From NCBI GenBank assembly GCA_003278445.1, contig QCFD01000007.1, positions 1 through 37,439 on the forward strand: 37,439 bases of DNA. The letters run 5' to 3'. The stretch comes from Prochlorococcus sp. AG-363-B05. GTDB taxonomy: Bacteria; Cyanobacteriota; Cyanobacteriia; PCC-6307; Cyanobiaceae. The notes beneath the pieces are model-generated. The model was not told where the DNA came from. It ran no database searches and saw only the letters and a list, made by a program, of their open reading frames with translations. Shown piece by piece: positions 18,362 to 26,564 of this stretch. Made by a program: the position numbers and the translations under genes. Position 1 is the stretch's first letter, and the number at the start of each line of letters is the position of its first letter.

Positions 18362-19138
18362 GTGATAGAGAAACCGTTACTTATTCTGGATTTCGATGGT
18401 GTCATTGTTGATGGCATTAAGGAGTATTGGACAAGTTCTCGTCAAACTTGTCTAAACATACTTTCTTCCCAAGAAAAAGAAATATTTTTACCGAATGAGA
18501 TGCCCAAAACTTTTAAGACCATGAGACCCTGGGTTCATCATGGTTGGGAAATGGTTGTGTTGGCTGCTGAATGTTCAGATAAAGCCAGTAAATTAAACTT
18601 AAAAGGTCTTAAAAAGTTCTCAAAAAATTACTCAAAAGAATGCTCTTCAGCACTTAATCGATGGGGTTGGAAACCTTCTCAATTACAAGAAGCTTTAAAT
18701 CAAACTCGACGAGAAGCGATATCAAATAATTTTAATCAATGGTTAAATTATCATCAGCCCTTTTCTTCAGTAGTGCAAAGACTCCAAATACTTGAGAAAG
18801 AAGGCATTGAATTTGCTGTTTTAACAACAAAAAGTATTGAGTTTACAAAAAAACTTTTGAATTCTTTCAACCTTCAGCCCAATCTTATTTTTGGTCACGA
18901 GTCAGGAAGCAAAATCGATGTTTTAAACCAACTCTTACACAAAAGAATAATTCTAGGATTCATTGAAGACCGTAGAACTACATTAGAAAAAGTGCAGGAA
19001 GATCCCAAGTTAAGTTCTATCCCTTGTTACTTAGCAAGCTGGGGATACTTAAAACCCCAAGACCGAAAGAATCTTCCTTCTGGTATTAAATTAATAAATC
19101 TAGAAATTTTCAAAGAACCCATCTCGAACTGGCCTTGA
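18362..19138 (+). CDS. HAD-superfamily hydrolase-like protein
   Basis: A 258-residue protein with the HAD nucleophile motif DFDGVIVDG at residues 10-18 (D10 and D12). A helical cap follows, then a motif II threonine in FAVLTTKS, and a late acidic motif in LGFIEDRRTTLEKV. These are the parts of HAD phosphatases of the beta-phosphoglucomutase/PGP type. The substrate is unknown. The start is GTG; no upstream start is possible because tRNA-Gln ends 13 bases before. Similar orphan HAD proteins are common in marine picocyanobacteria. Confidence 0.75.
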   Translation: MIEKPLLILDFDGVIVDGIKEYWTSSRQTCLNILSSQEKEIFLPNEMPKTFKTMRPWVHHGWEMVVLAAECSDKASKLNLKGLKKFSKNYSKECSSALNRWGWKPSQLQEALNQTRREAISNNFNQWLNYHQPFSSVVQRLQILEKEGIEFAVLTTKSIEFTKKLLNSFNLQPNLIFGHESGSKIDVLNQLLHKRIILGFIEDRRTTLEKVQEDPKLSSIPCYLASWGYLKPQDRKNLPSGIKLINLEIFKEPISNWP

Positions 19139-19146
19139 CTAAATAG

Positions 19147-19160
19147 CGTACGTCTGTACT
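19147..19160 (+). promoter_or_regulatory. LexA (SOS) box upstream of recA
   Basis: The sequence CGTACGTCTGTACT fits the cyanobacterial LexA consensus RGTACNNNDGTWCB at every fixed position except the first (C instead of A/G). Its two half-sites GTAC are separated by four bases. It ends 90 bases before the recA ATG and just before a candidate -35 element, where a bound repressor would hinder RNA polymerase. Confidence 0.7.
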
Positions 19161-19170
19161 ATCGGTTTAA

Positions 19171-19199
19171 TTGATATTCGTTAAGGATTTGAGTATTTA
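19171..19199 (+). promoter_or_regulatory. Candidate recA promoter
   Basis: TTGATA at 19171-19176 and TATTTA at 19194-19199 are separated by exactly 17 bases. They match the sigma-70 hexamers at five and four of six positions. The placement between the LexA box and the recA start codon, with a leader of roughly 45 bases, makes sense. It is a consensus match only. Confidence 0.45.
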
Positions 19200-19250
19200 A
19201 TCATCAATCCCAACGTCTGTTGTTATCCATCTGAATTAAAGTTATTTATC

Positions 19251-20384
19251 ATGTCAATCGAAGTTAAGCCCCTCCAAGCATCTGATTCTAAGAAAATAGA
19301 TACAAAATCTGGAGAAAAAGAAAAAGCATTGAATTTGGTGGTTGGTCAAATAGAACGCAACTTCGGGAAAGGTTCGATCATGCGCTTAGGAGACGCTTCA
19401 AAGATGCGAGTGGAAACGATATCGACTGGCGCCCTAACACTTGACCTGGCTCTTGGTGGCGGCTACCCAAAAGGACGGGTCATAGAGATTTATGGTCCAG
19501 AAAGCTCTGGGAAAACAACGCTTACATTACATGCAATAGCCGAGATTCAACGTAACGGTGGAGTTGCCGCCTTTGTAGATGCAGAACATGCTCTTGATCC
19601 AGTTTATGCAGCATCTCTAGGCGTTGATGTGGAAAATCTTCTCGTATCTCAACCAGATACAGGAGAAATGGCATTAGAAATCGTTGACCAACTTATTAGA
19701 TCTGCTGCAGTGGATCTAGTTGTTGTTGACTCAGTTGCTGCACTCACACCTCGTTCCGAGATAGAAGGAGAAATGGGGGATCATTCAGTAGGCGCCCAAG
19801 CTCGTCTCATGAGTCAAGCAATGAGAAAGATCACTGGAAATATTGGAAAATCTGGATGCACAGTGATTTTCTTAAATCAATTACGTCTAAAAATTGGTAT
19901 TACATATGGAAATCCAGAAACAACCACTGGTGGAAATGCTCTTAAATTTTATGCCTCTGTAAGACTAGATATTCGTCGCATTCAAACATTAAAGAGAGGA
20001 ACTGAAGAATATGGAATTCGTGCAAAAGTGAAAGTCGCAAAAAACAAAGTAGCACCTCCATTTCGTATAGCGGAATTTGATATTCTTTTCGGGAAAGGAA
20101 TTAGTACTATTGGTTGTCTTCTTGATTTAGCAGATGAAACTAATATCGTTACTCGTAAAGGAGCTTGGTATAGCTATGAAGGGGACAATATTGGTCAAGG
20201 AAGAGACAATACCATTACGTGGCTGGAACAAAATCCAGAATCAACAGAGATAATTGAAAAATTAGTAAAAGAAAAATTAACTGAAGGCTCAGAGGTAAGT
20301 GCTAATTCAATGCGTCCATTAGCTGCTGCTGCCCGACATGCTTCATCACAACCAAGTTTAAGCCAAGTCTCAGCGAACGGCTAA
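19251..20384 (+). CDS. recA: Recombinase A
   Basis: Forms filaments on single-stranded DNA, performs strand exchange and stimulates LexA self-cleavage. The 377-residue protein carries the Walker A motif GPESSGKT at 82-89, Walker B around [12 protein letters not shown], the DNA-binding loop 1 region [17 protein letters not shown] and loop 2 near [20 protein letters not shown]. It has an N-terminal extension of about 20 residues before [19 protein letters not shown], common in picocyanobacteria. The LexA box about 90 bases upstream indicates SOS control. Confidence 0.98.
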   Translation: MSIEVKPLQASDSKKIDTKSGEKEKALNLVVGQIERNFGKGSIMRLGDASKMRVETISTGALTLDLALGGGYPKGRVIEIYGPESSGKTTLTLHAIAEIQRNGGVAAFVDAEHALDPVYAASLGVDVENLLVSQPDTGEMALEIVDQLIRSAAVDLVVVDSVAALTPRSEIEGEMGDHSVGAQARLMSQAMRKITGNIGKSGCTVIFLNQLRLKIGITYGNPETTTGGNALKFYASVRLDIRRIQTLKRGTEEYGIRAKVKVAKNKVAPPFRIAEFDILFGKGISTIGCLLDLADETNIVTRKGAWYSYEGDNIGQGRDNTITWLEQNPESTEIIEKLVKEKLTEGSEVSANSMRPLAAAARHASSQPSLSQVSANG

Positions 20385-20413
20385 AAGCAAGAAATCATAT
20401 TACTTGACTTGAT

Positions 20414-20650
20414 CTAAATATCTGCAGGGACCCACCACCCTGCAGCAGGTCCAATAAAGCGAACAATAATCCAAAGGACAACTAAAGCAGCTATACCAAA
20501 CCAACCTGCACGAATACTTAATTGAATAAATTGATCTCTTTGAGCTTGAGTAACAGGGAACCAAGAGATAATGCGTGGTGACTCATCCATAGAGTTTTTC
20601 TTACTATGTGGTTTTAACCCTTGTTCAGATCTTCGGCGAGCTTCTCCCAT
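20414..20650 (-). CDS. DUF2839 membrane protein
   Basis: A 78-residue protein beginning MGEARRRSEQGLKP, with one strong hydrophobic segment near 46-66 (WFGIAALVVLWIIVRFIG) and the ending AAGWWVPADI. This is the DUF2839 family, conserved in cyanobacteria and of unknown role. The basic N-terminus should face the cytoplasm. Its last codons contain a perfect inverted repeat, CTGCAGGG and CCCTGCAG around an eight-base loop (20422-20445). The gene converges on recA, with 29 bases between the two stops. Confidence 0.88.
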   Translation of the reverse strand: MGEARRRSEQGLKPHSKKNSMDESPRIISWFPVTQAQRDQFIQLSIRAGWFGIAALVVLWIIVRFIGPAAGWWVPADI

Positions 20651-20688
20651 TATAAAAAAACAATATTTTTTAATCTAAGAGATTGATT

Positions 20689-22137
20689 TTAATAAGGCAA
20701 TAAACGCTCCAAAACAACCCAAGGTTCAAGAGCATTGAATATTAATTTTCCCCAACTTCTATATCGCATACGACCATCAAGTATGGCGACTCGAACATCT
20801 TTCCCCCTAATAAATGCTACAGATTTAAGAAGAATGGCAAGAGTTTCTGGTAGAAGAAATTCTTGGAACCAATTTCGACCTTGATATTTGAGCCTTTCAA
20901 CTCTAGCTGCAATCAAAGGTGATTCTAAAGTAGGCAATGGAATCATTGGGAAAATCAATTGATCGGGAATTGGTAGATTGTGTTGATTAATAATCCACCA
21001 ATTACAACTACAACAAATAATCCCATTAGTCTCAATATTAGTAGTTTCATGAACCACTCGTAATCCAAATTCTCCAGCCAATTCACTAGTAAGCTGAAGT
21101 CGTAGTTGTAGATCATCTACTATAATAATAGTTGCATGAATACGACTAAGAATTAATCTTTGACATTGTCTTACAATATGACGATAAAAATGAGGTGTAT
21201 TAGGCAAAGGTTGCCTTTTGGGAACAAATAAAGGAATAGGTTCTTGATTAAGCGTATTTCCTAAATTCACCTTCACAGGGAAAGAAACTTTTTTAACATT
21301 TAAATCTAACAATAATGAATCGCTTTCACCTGAATTAGTCAGAAGCAAAAGAGTATTGTTAGATAATAGACCTGTGAGACCTTGCAAAGGAATCATAGGT
21401 TGAATATACCAATCCCAGCTAAGCGTTTTATTATCTAATTTTGCCCATGTAACCCATTCATTATTCACAGAATTAAACGCTTGTTTCCATGGCATTGTTA
21501 AGGGAAAGTCATTTTTAAGAATTTCTTTTAAAGATAGAATTTCTCTATTATCAATTCTTACGAAACGATCAGTAGTAGATGATTGACTGAAAAGTTTCCG
21601 ACTTAAACGCTCATGAATTTCAATGATTGATGTTTCAAAACTGGAATGAGAATAGATTAAATGCTCCCAATCTTTTGGAGTAATTTTAATCGACATAGAA
21701 TTTCTAAGCTCATTAGACATAAACTCAGATTCAGGAAAAATTAATTGGCGATTTACTAATAAACCTTGTTCATGAGCAAAAATAAGATCTTGATATTTAA
21801 GAACCCATATTTTTTTTTCTGAAGGAATAAATTCAATCCCCTCCACATAATCAAACACTAATCGACTAGATATTAACTTTGGTAACTCGACTTCAAACAA
21901 TTGTCTACGTTGTTTCTCTGAAAGAATAAGAACAATATTACTGTCATGTAAACAAAGTGGAATCAAAAGACCCGGCCACCAATAATTTCTACTATCACTT
22001 GTTAAACGAATAAAAGTATTGTCTTTGCTACTTAAATATCTAGAGATCAATCTTGTTAGAGTCAAATTATGAGGCCATGAAGCAACATTATTTTGATAGT
22101 ATTGTTTCAGATGTTTATGAGAATTCACCTCAAGCAT
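20689..22137 (-). CDS. DinG/XPD-like helicase-related protein without visible motor motifs
   Basis: A 482-residue protein. The last 90 residues resemble the C-terminal domain of DinG-type superfamily 2 helicases: IPLPTLESPLIAARVERL, then LKYQGRNWFQEFLLPETL, then RVAILDGRMRYRSWG near the end. The motifs that make such proteins work are missing. There is no GKT Walker A in the N-terminal region (it reads LTSDSRNYWWPG), no DEAH/DEAD box, and the motif VI position reads LLKSVAFIRGKD instead of a Q-GR-IR pattern. The four iron-sulfur cysteines of DinG/XPD are not recognisable either. I infer a degenerate helicase with a structural or regulatory role. It is transcribed toward DUF2839 and recA and is divergent from tyrA. 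Confidence 0.6.
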   Translation of the reverse strand: MLEVNSHKHLKQYYQNNVASWPHNLTLTRLISRYLSSKDNTFIRLTSDSRNYWWPGLLIPLCLHDSNIVLILSEKQRRQLFEVELPKLISSRLVFDYVEGIEFIPSEKKIWVLKYQDLIFAHEQGLLVNRQLIFPESEFMSNELRNSMSIKITPKDWEHLIYSHSSFETSIIEIHERLSRKLFSQSSTTDRFVRIDNREILSLKEILKNDFPLTMPWKQAFNSVNNEWVTWAKLDNKTLSWDWYIQPMIPLQGLTGLLSNNTLLLLTNSGESDSLLLDLNVKKVSFPVKVNLGNTLNQEPIPLFVPKRQPLPNTPHFYRHIVRQCQRLILSRIHATIIIVDDLQLRLQLTSELAGEFGLRVVHETTNIETNGIICCSCNWWIINQHNLPIPDQLIFPMIPLPTLESPLIAARVERLKYQGRNWFQEFLLPETLAILLKSVAFIRGKDVRVAILDGRMRYRSWGKLIFNALEPWVVLERLLPY

Positions 22138-22210
22138 TAGGAAAACCTTTTATCAATAAATTCTTTTAACCATGTTGCCCTATCAATAAAGATATAGAAC
22201 AATACTATTT

Positions 22211-23086
22211 ATGGAGCTTAAATCAAAACCCTCTAAAAATATTGGAATTGTTGGATTGGGACTAATTGGGGGGTCTCTAGGATTAGATCTTCAAAAGCTT
22301 GGCTATAGAGTTTATGGAATTACTCATCGAGAAAACACGGCAGAAAAAGCAAGAGAAAGAAAACTAGCCCAAGTTGTTAGTACAGACCCAGGAATACTAA
22401 AACATTGTTCGATTGTCTATATTGCTTTACCACTTGAGCAGCTCCTAAATCCCTCATCAGTTTTAATTAATGCCATTCCTAAAAATGCTGTTGTTACAGA
22501 TGTTGGATCTGTAAAAGTTCCTATTTTAAATACATGGCGGAGGCTACATCCACGCTTTGTCGCAAGTCATCCAATGACAGGGACAGAAGAATCGGGAGTT
22601 AAGGCAGGTCAACATAATTTATTTAAAAATAAGCCATGGGTTGTCACACCAGATAAAGAAACTGATCAAAAAGCACTCGAGGAAATTCATCAAATTTCTT
22701 TATCACTTGGGTGTAAATGGATCAGTACTGAAGCTCCAATACATGATGAAGCTGTTGGCTTGATTTCACATTTACCCGTTCTGATTAGCGCAGCTTTACT
22801 AAATGCACTACTTACAGATACAAGTCCCTCTCTGTATTCACTTGCAAAAAGTATTTCATCCAATGGGTTTGCTGATACCTCTCGGGTAGGAGGTGGCAAT
22901 CCAGAATTAGGAGTTTCCATGGCAAAATTCAACAAGGAGAATTTAATTAGAAATTTATTATCTTATAGAAATTCTTTAGATCTTTTGGAGAACTATTTGC
23001 TTGAAGAAAACTGGAATGAACTCGAAAAAATACTAGTCAATACACAGGAAGGAAGACAAAATTTCATCTCAAACCCTGCTAATTAA
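22211..23086 (+). CDS. tyrA: Prephenate/arogenate dehydrogenase
   Basis: Tyrosine biosynthesis. The enzyme oxidatively decarboxylates prephenate or arogenate; cyanobacterial forms usually use arogenate with NADP. The 291 residues start with a nucleotide-binding Rossmann motif GLGLIG at 15-20. SHPMTGTEESGVKAG at about 119-133 and the later GLISHLPVLISAALL are family motifs. There is no fused chorismate mutase or ACT domain. Its last eight bases overlap the end of the convergent carotenoid gene. Confidence 0.93.
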   Translation: MELKSKPSKNIGIVGLGLIGGSLGLDLQKLGYRVYGITHRENTAEKARERKLAQVVSTDPGILKHCSIVYIALPLEQLLNPSSVLINAIPKNAVVTDVGSVKVPILNTWRRLHPRFVASHPMTGTEESGVKAGQHNLFKNKPWVVTPDKETDQKALEEIHQISLSLGCKWISTEAPIHDEAVGLISHLPVLISAALLNALLTDTSPSLYSLAKSISSNGFADTSRVGGGNPELGVSMAKFNKENLIRNLLSYRNSLDLLENYLLEENWNELEKILVNTQEGRQNFISNPAN

Positions 23087-24596
23087 AAACAGGAATATTC
23101 AAAGATCTACCTTTACGTTCCATTAATTGTCTTACAACCATCATTGCTGATTGACTTACTCCAGCAGTACCTTCACCAGGATATATTGAATCTCCACAAA
23201 GCCATAACCCTCTGAGTGGAGTTCTACTTGATAAGCCAAACGGACCAAATTGAGTGGGATGTTGACCAAGTCCTCCCACTATCCCATCAGGGCGACCTGT
23301 CCACCTTTCAAAGCTTCTAGGAGTAGAAAATTCTTTATGAATCCAACTTGTTTCTAGCAGACCAAACTTTTTATTTAAAATAGTTATAATCTTTCTAGAT
23401 ACAATATCTTTTTTACTTACATAGGATTGACTATCTAGATTAGACCAATGATCAACATCAACGAATACACTTGCAATTAATGTAGCCATACCAACAGGCG
23501 CGCGTTGATCATCTTCCATACTTATTGAAATAAATATAGAGCCAAAATGATTATCAAATATTTGAATATGACCTGGAGCATCTCCTGGCAATTCAGAACG
23601 ACTTAGAGCTCCATAAAAAACGAATGCTCCACTAGGTTTTGGCAATTTATTTATACACTTACGATATGTTGTAGATAAGCCTCCATCAATGGGAATTAAA
23701 TCTAAAAGAGATTGAGGAGGCAAGCTAAAAACAATATCTGATGTATGTAGCTGTATCAAATTCATTCTTCTATCAATTACTTTGACATCAAAAGTATTTG
23801 TATTTTTATCACTAAATATACTCGTAACTCTATGACCAATCAGCAAATTCCCCCCATCCCTTAAAAAACTATTTTTCAACAAATCACTAAGGATTTGCAT
23901 TGATCCATGAAGATGCCATAGTCCTCTAGGCGATTGGGCCATTTGAAGAACGGTTGCACCATACAATGCTGCAGTTCTATTAGCTGCTTCTTGCGAATAA
24001 AGTTTTAATTGAATGTCAAGAAATCTTCGTAGCCGTTTATCCTTTTGACAACCAGTTATGGTAAGCAAGTCTGCAATAGTCAACTTACTCATAACACCTG
24101 TTAAAAGATTTGCAGGCCGTATGGCTCTTATTAATTGACTTAAATCCCAAAAATTTCTAACTGGAAGAATTGGATCTCTATCGACGAATGCCCAATTACT
24201 TTTGTGAATCTGAGAACATAATGACCAAAAAATCTCACTACCTGGAAACTGTTCTTTTCTCTCTTTTTCCCACCTCAGTGGATCATGCCACAAATTGATT
24301 GGCCCAGTCCCATCACATAGATCAACTGAACAGCCAGGATCTAATATTCTTGCATTGGGAAGGGGAATATCTAAATAATGGAATAACCGATGATGAATTC
24401 CTCCTTTTTCAAGTCCTGCTACTTGAGTAGCACCAACATCAAAGGTATAAGGGCCCCTCTTAAAAGTTCCTGCACAACCACCTAATTTAGTGTGTGCTTC
24501 AACCAAAGTTACTTGATAACCTTCTTTAGCTAGAAGTGCAGCACTCGTTAAACCAGCGATCCCTCCCCCAACAACAATGATAGATTCATCAGACAT
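23079..24596 (-). CDS. FAD-dependent carotenoid desaturase/isomerase-like protein
   Basis: A 505-residue member of the phytoene desaturase/CrtISO superfamily. The dinucleotide-binding motif VVGGGIAGLTSAALLAKEGY is at about 7-26, followed by GGCAGTFKRGPYTFDVGATQ. The C-terminal FAD-binding end reads LRGLWLCGDSIYPGEGTAGV. The overall pattern is closest to cyanobacterial CrtD (C-3',4' desaturase) or the related CrtH isomerase; I cannot decide between them from motifs alone, so I give no symbol. It overlaps the tyrA end by eight bases and is divergent from the kinase-like gene across only 28 bases. Confidence 0.8.
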   Translation of the reverse strand: MSDESIIVVGGGIAGLTSAALLAKEGYQVTLVEAHTKLGGCAGTFKRGPYTFDVGATQVAGLEKGGIHHRLFHYLDIPLPNARILDPGCSVDLCDGTGPINLWHDPLRWEKERKEQFPGSEIFWSLCSQIHKSNWAFVDRDPILPVRNFWDLSQLIRAIRPANLLTGVMSKLTIADLLTITGCQKDKRLRRFLDIQLKLYSQEAANRTAALYGATVLQMAQSPRGLWHLHGSMQILSDLLKNSFLRDGGNLLIGHRVTSIFSDKNTNTFDVKVIDRRMNLIQLHTSDIVFSLPPQSLLDLIPIDGGLSTTYRKCINKLPKPSGAFVFYGALSRSELPGDAPGHIQIFDNHFGSIFISISMEDDQRAPVGMATLIASVFVDVDHWSNLDSQSYVSKKDIVSRKIITILNKKFGLLETSWIHKEFSTPRSFERWTGRPDGIVGGLGQHPTQFGPFGLSSRTPLRGLWLCGDSIYPGEGTAGVSQSAMMVVRQLMERKGRSLNIPVFN

Positions 24597-24624
24597 AAAA
24601 ACTTATCAAGTGAGTACAAAGTGA

Positions 24625-25512
24625 ATGGTTGAATTAATAGAAAAGGCTCTATCAAGGTCAAATAAAATAAGTAAAAACTCTTTAGTAGACCAAGTAATTC
24701 CCTTAGGAGGAGGTTGTATTCATAAAGCTTGGTGCATTAATTTCCGAAATGGAAAAAAAGTTTTTGCAAAATCAAATCATATTGACAATATTAATATGTT
24801 TAAGTTTGAAAGTGAGTGTCTTCTACTTTTAAAAAAATTTGCTAATAAATCATATATCTTTGTTCCAAAAACAATTGACCTCATTACTTATCAGAAAATA
24901 TCTATACTTTTTCTAGAATGGATAGATCTAGAAAAATCTCAACACAACCTTCTTGGTAAGGGCTTAGCACTACTGCACAAATCATCAACTGAAGAAAACA
25001 ATAATAAATTCGGATGGGAGGGAGAAGGCTTTATAGGTTCTAGTACTCAAATAAGTGGATGGGATAGGAATTGGGGGAAATTTTTTGTTGATTTTCGCCT
25101 GAGGCCACAACTTCTAAAAGCAGCAAAATGGGGAATAAAAGTTGAGGACTATGAGAAAGTTTTAATATATTTAAGCTCATATTTAAATAATCATAATCCA
25201 AGGGTCTCTTTAGTCCATGGTGATCTTTGGTCCGGTAATTGTGGCTGTACTAAAAATGGTTTAGGGTGTTTATATGACCCTTCTAGCTACTGGGGAGACA
25301 GAGAAGTTGATATATCAATGACTCAATTATTTGGCGGTTTTAATAGAGAATTTTACAAGGGCTATGAAGAAATATGGCCTTTAGACAAATCTTCAAAAGA
25401 GAGAACTGAAATATATAATCTCTACCATCTACTTAATCACGCAAATATTTTCGGTGGATCCTATAAAGAAAGTTCATTAAAAATATTAAAAGACCTAAGA
25501 TCTCACATTTAA
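24625..25512 (+). CDS. Fructosamine/ketosamine-3-kinase family protein
   Basis: The family phosphorylates ketosamines on glycated proteins so that they come off (protein repair); bacterial members favour ribulosamines. This 295-residue protein has the choline-kinase-like fold. VIPLGGGCIHKAWCINF lies near 23-39, the catalytic loop VHGDLWSGNCG at about 198-208, and the metal-binding segment YDPSSYWGDREVDISM at 217-232. The GGG replaces the GG(S) loop in the usual way. The role is inferred from family. Just 28 bases separate its ATG from that of the divergent carotenoid gene, so their promoters must overlap. Confidence 0.85.
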   Translation: MVELIEKALSRSNKISKNSLVDQVIPLGGGCIHKAWCINFRNGKKVFAKSNHIDNINMFKFESECLLLLKKFANKSYIFVPKTIDLITYQKISILFLEWIDLEKSQHNLLGKGLALLHKSSTEENNNKFGWEGEGFIGSSTQISGWDRNWGKFFVDFRLRPQLLKAAKWGIKVEDYEKVLIYLSSYLNNHNPRVSLVHGDLWSGNCGCTKNGLGCLYDPSSYWGDREVDISMTQLFGGFNREFYKGYEEIWPLDKSSKERTEIYNLYHLLNHANIFGGSYKESSLKILKDLRSHI

Positions 25513-25533
25513 GGAAATCTTAGATCTTATTTT
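25496..25533. terminator. Likely bidirectional terminator
   Basis: TAAGATCT (25496-25503) and AGATCTTA (25522-25529) form a perfect eight-pair stem. An inner ATTT/AAAT pairing (25507-25518) shortens the loop, and TTTT follows. The structure overlaps the stop codon of the kinase gene and lies between two convergent genes, where a shared terminator would be expected. The stem is not GC-rich. Confidence 0.5.
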
Positions 25534-25542
25534 CTAATTAAT

Positions 25543-25905
25543 TTAACCTAAGTACTCTTTTTTTAGATTTTGGACTTTATCAAAAACAGCTGTTCTTTTT
25601 TCACTTGTTGTTAAGTTCTGCCAACTCCATTGACCTAAAACCACAATTCCAAGGAGTTCGAGCAAACCAGGGAGAATTGGGAAGAAATTAACTGTATCAA
25701 TAACAACCTTGATTAATACTTGAGCAAGAACAACTACAGCAATGATACCTGCAGCCTTGCCATACTTACCCATCTGAGTCCAATCAATCTTGCTCAAAGA
25801 TTCGTTAACTTTTCCCATTACATCGCTGTAACGTTCAGAAAAATTAACACCTTCCGTTTTCCCTGCCTTTGATTCATCTTTAGAATCAGGATTTACATCA
25901 GACAT
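25543..25905 (-). CDS. CAAD-domain thylakoid membrane protein
   Basis: A 120-residue protein. An acidic, Lys/Ser-rich N-terminus of about 40 residues is followed by an amphipathic helix and two hydrophobic segments (GIIAVVVLAQVLIKVVIDTV and FFPILPGLLELLGIVVLG). A basic tail with TTSEKRTAVFDKVQNL follows. This is the CAAD domain shared by cyanobacterial aminoacyl-tRNA synthetases and CURT1 proteins that bend thylakoid margins. The stand-alone form suggests a thylakoid-shaping or membrane-anchor role (inference). A GTG two codons earlier (25911) is an alternative start. Confidence 0.85.
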   Translation of the reverse strand: MSDVNPDSKDESKAGKTEGVNFSERYSDVMGKVNESLSKIDWTQMGKYGKAAGIIAVVVLAQVLIKVVIDTVNFFPILPGLLELLGIVVLGQWSWQNLTTSEKRTAVFDKVQNLKKEYLG

Positions 25906-26028
25906 GAACACAAGCTACTAAGCAATTATGGACCGAGCGTATCGAATTTATTTCATAAATGCCATAGGCTTAATAGAGATAACTCCGAACCAAAATAGAG
26001 AGGATGCCGAATCAAAACAATTTTTCTT

Positions 26029-26532
26029 ATGGAAACCCCAGAATATATTGAATTCCATAACGAGACAAATAGTGTTCTCTCTAGATTTTTAAAGGCGGCA
26101 GAACCAGAGGAGGGCTGCGCTATTTTAATCGGTCATAAAGAAAGTTCATTCAAAAATTATAAAAAACAAATTTGGAAAGTAAAACATATATGGAATTGTC
26201 GGAATATCTGGGGAGAAGAAGAATCAAAGTTAATTAATCAAAATATGAGAATAATCCCTAATAAAAAGACTATAAAATTATCAAAATTAAATCGTTTCGA
26301 AATAGACGCTAAAGATCAAATTTCATCTCAAAAATGGGCAAGGGAAAATAATCTAGAAGTTTTAGGCTGTGCTCACTCTCATCCCATAGGTGAAAATAAA
26401 CCCTCAAAAATGGATTTATTTTTCCACAAATCTCCTGGCCTCATAGTTATTTCAAGCAAGAATGGAGATTTAAAGGCGTGGTGGATCAAAAATAAATTTA
26501 GCTTTAATAGAGTGAAAATTAAAAATTTTTAA
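26029..26532 (+). CDS. JAMM/Mov34 metalloprotease-like protein
   Basis: A 167-residue protein with the zinc-binding JAMM signature: a glutamate near E27/E28 (EPEEGCAILIG), then HSHP at 116-119 and S126-x2-D129 (CAHSHPIGENKPSKMD). In bacteria such proteins trim ubiquitin-like sulfur carriers (ThiS/MoaD type) or release products from them. The E1-like moeB gene starts only 32 bases downstream on the same strand, which supports a shared sulfur-carrier role. No sulfur carrier gene lies in this window. Confidence 0.85.
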   Translation: METPEYIEFHNETNSVLSRFLKAAEPEEGCAILIGHKESSFKNYKKQIWKVKHIWNCRNIWGEEESKLINQNMRIIPNKKTIKLSKLNRFEIDAKDQISSQKWARENNLEVLGCAHSHPIGENKPSKMDLFFHKSPGLIVISSKNGDLKAWWIKNKFSFNRVKIKNF

Positions 26533-26564
26533 TTAACGTAAAATAATCATTAAAGGTTTGATTA

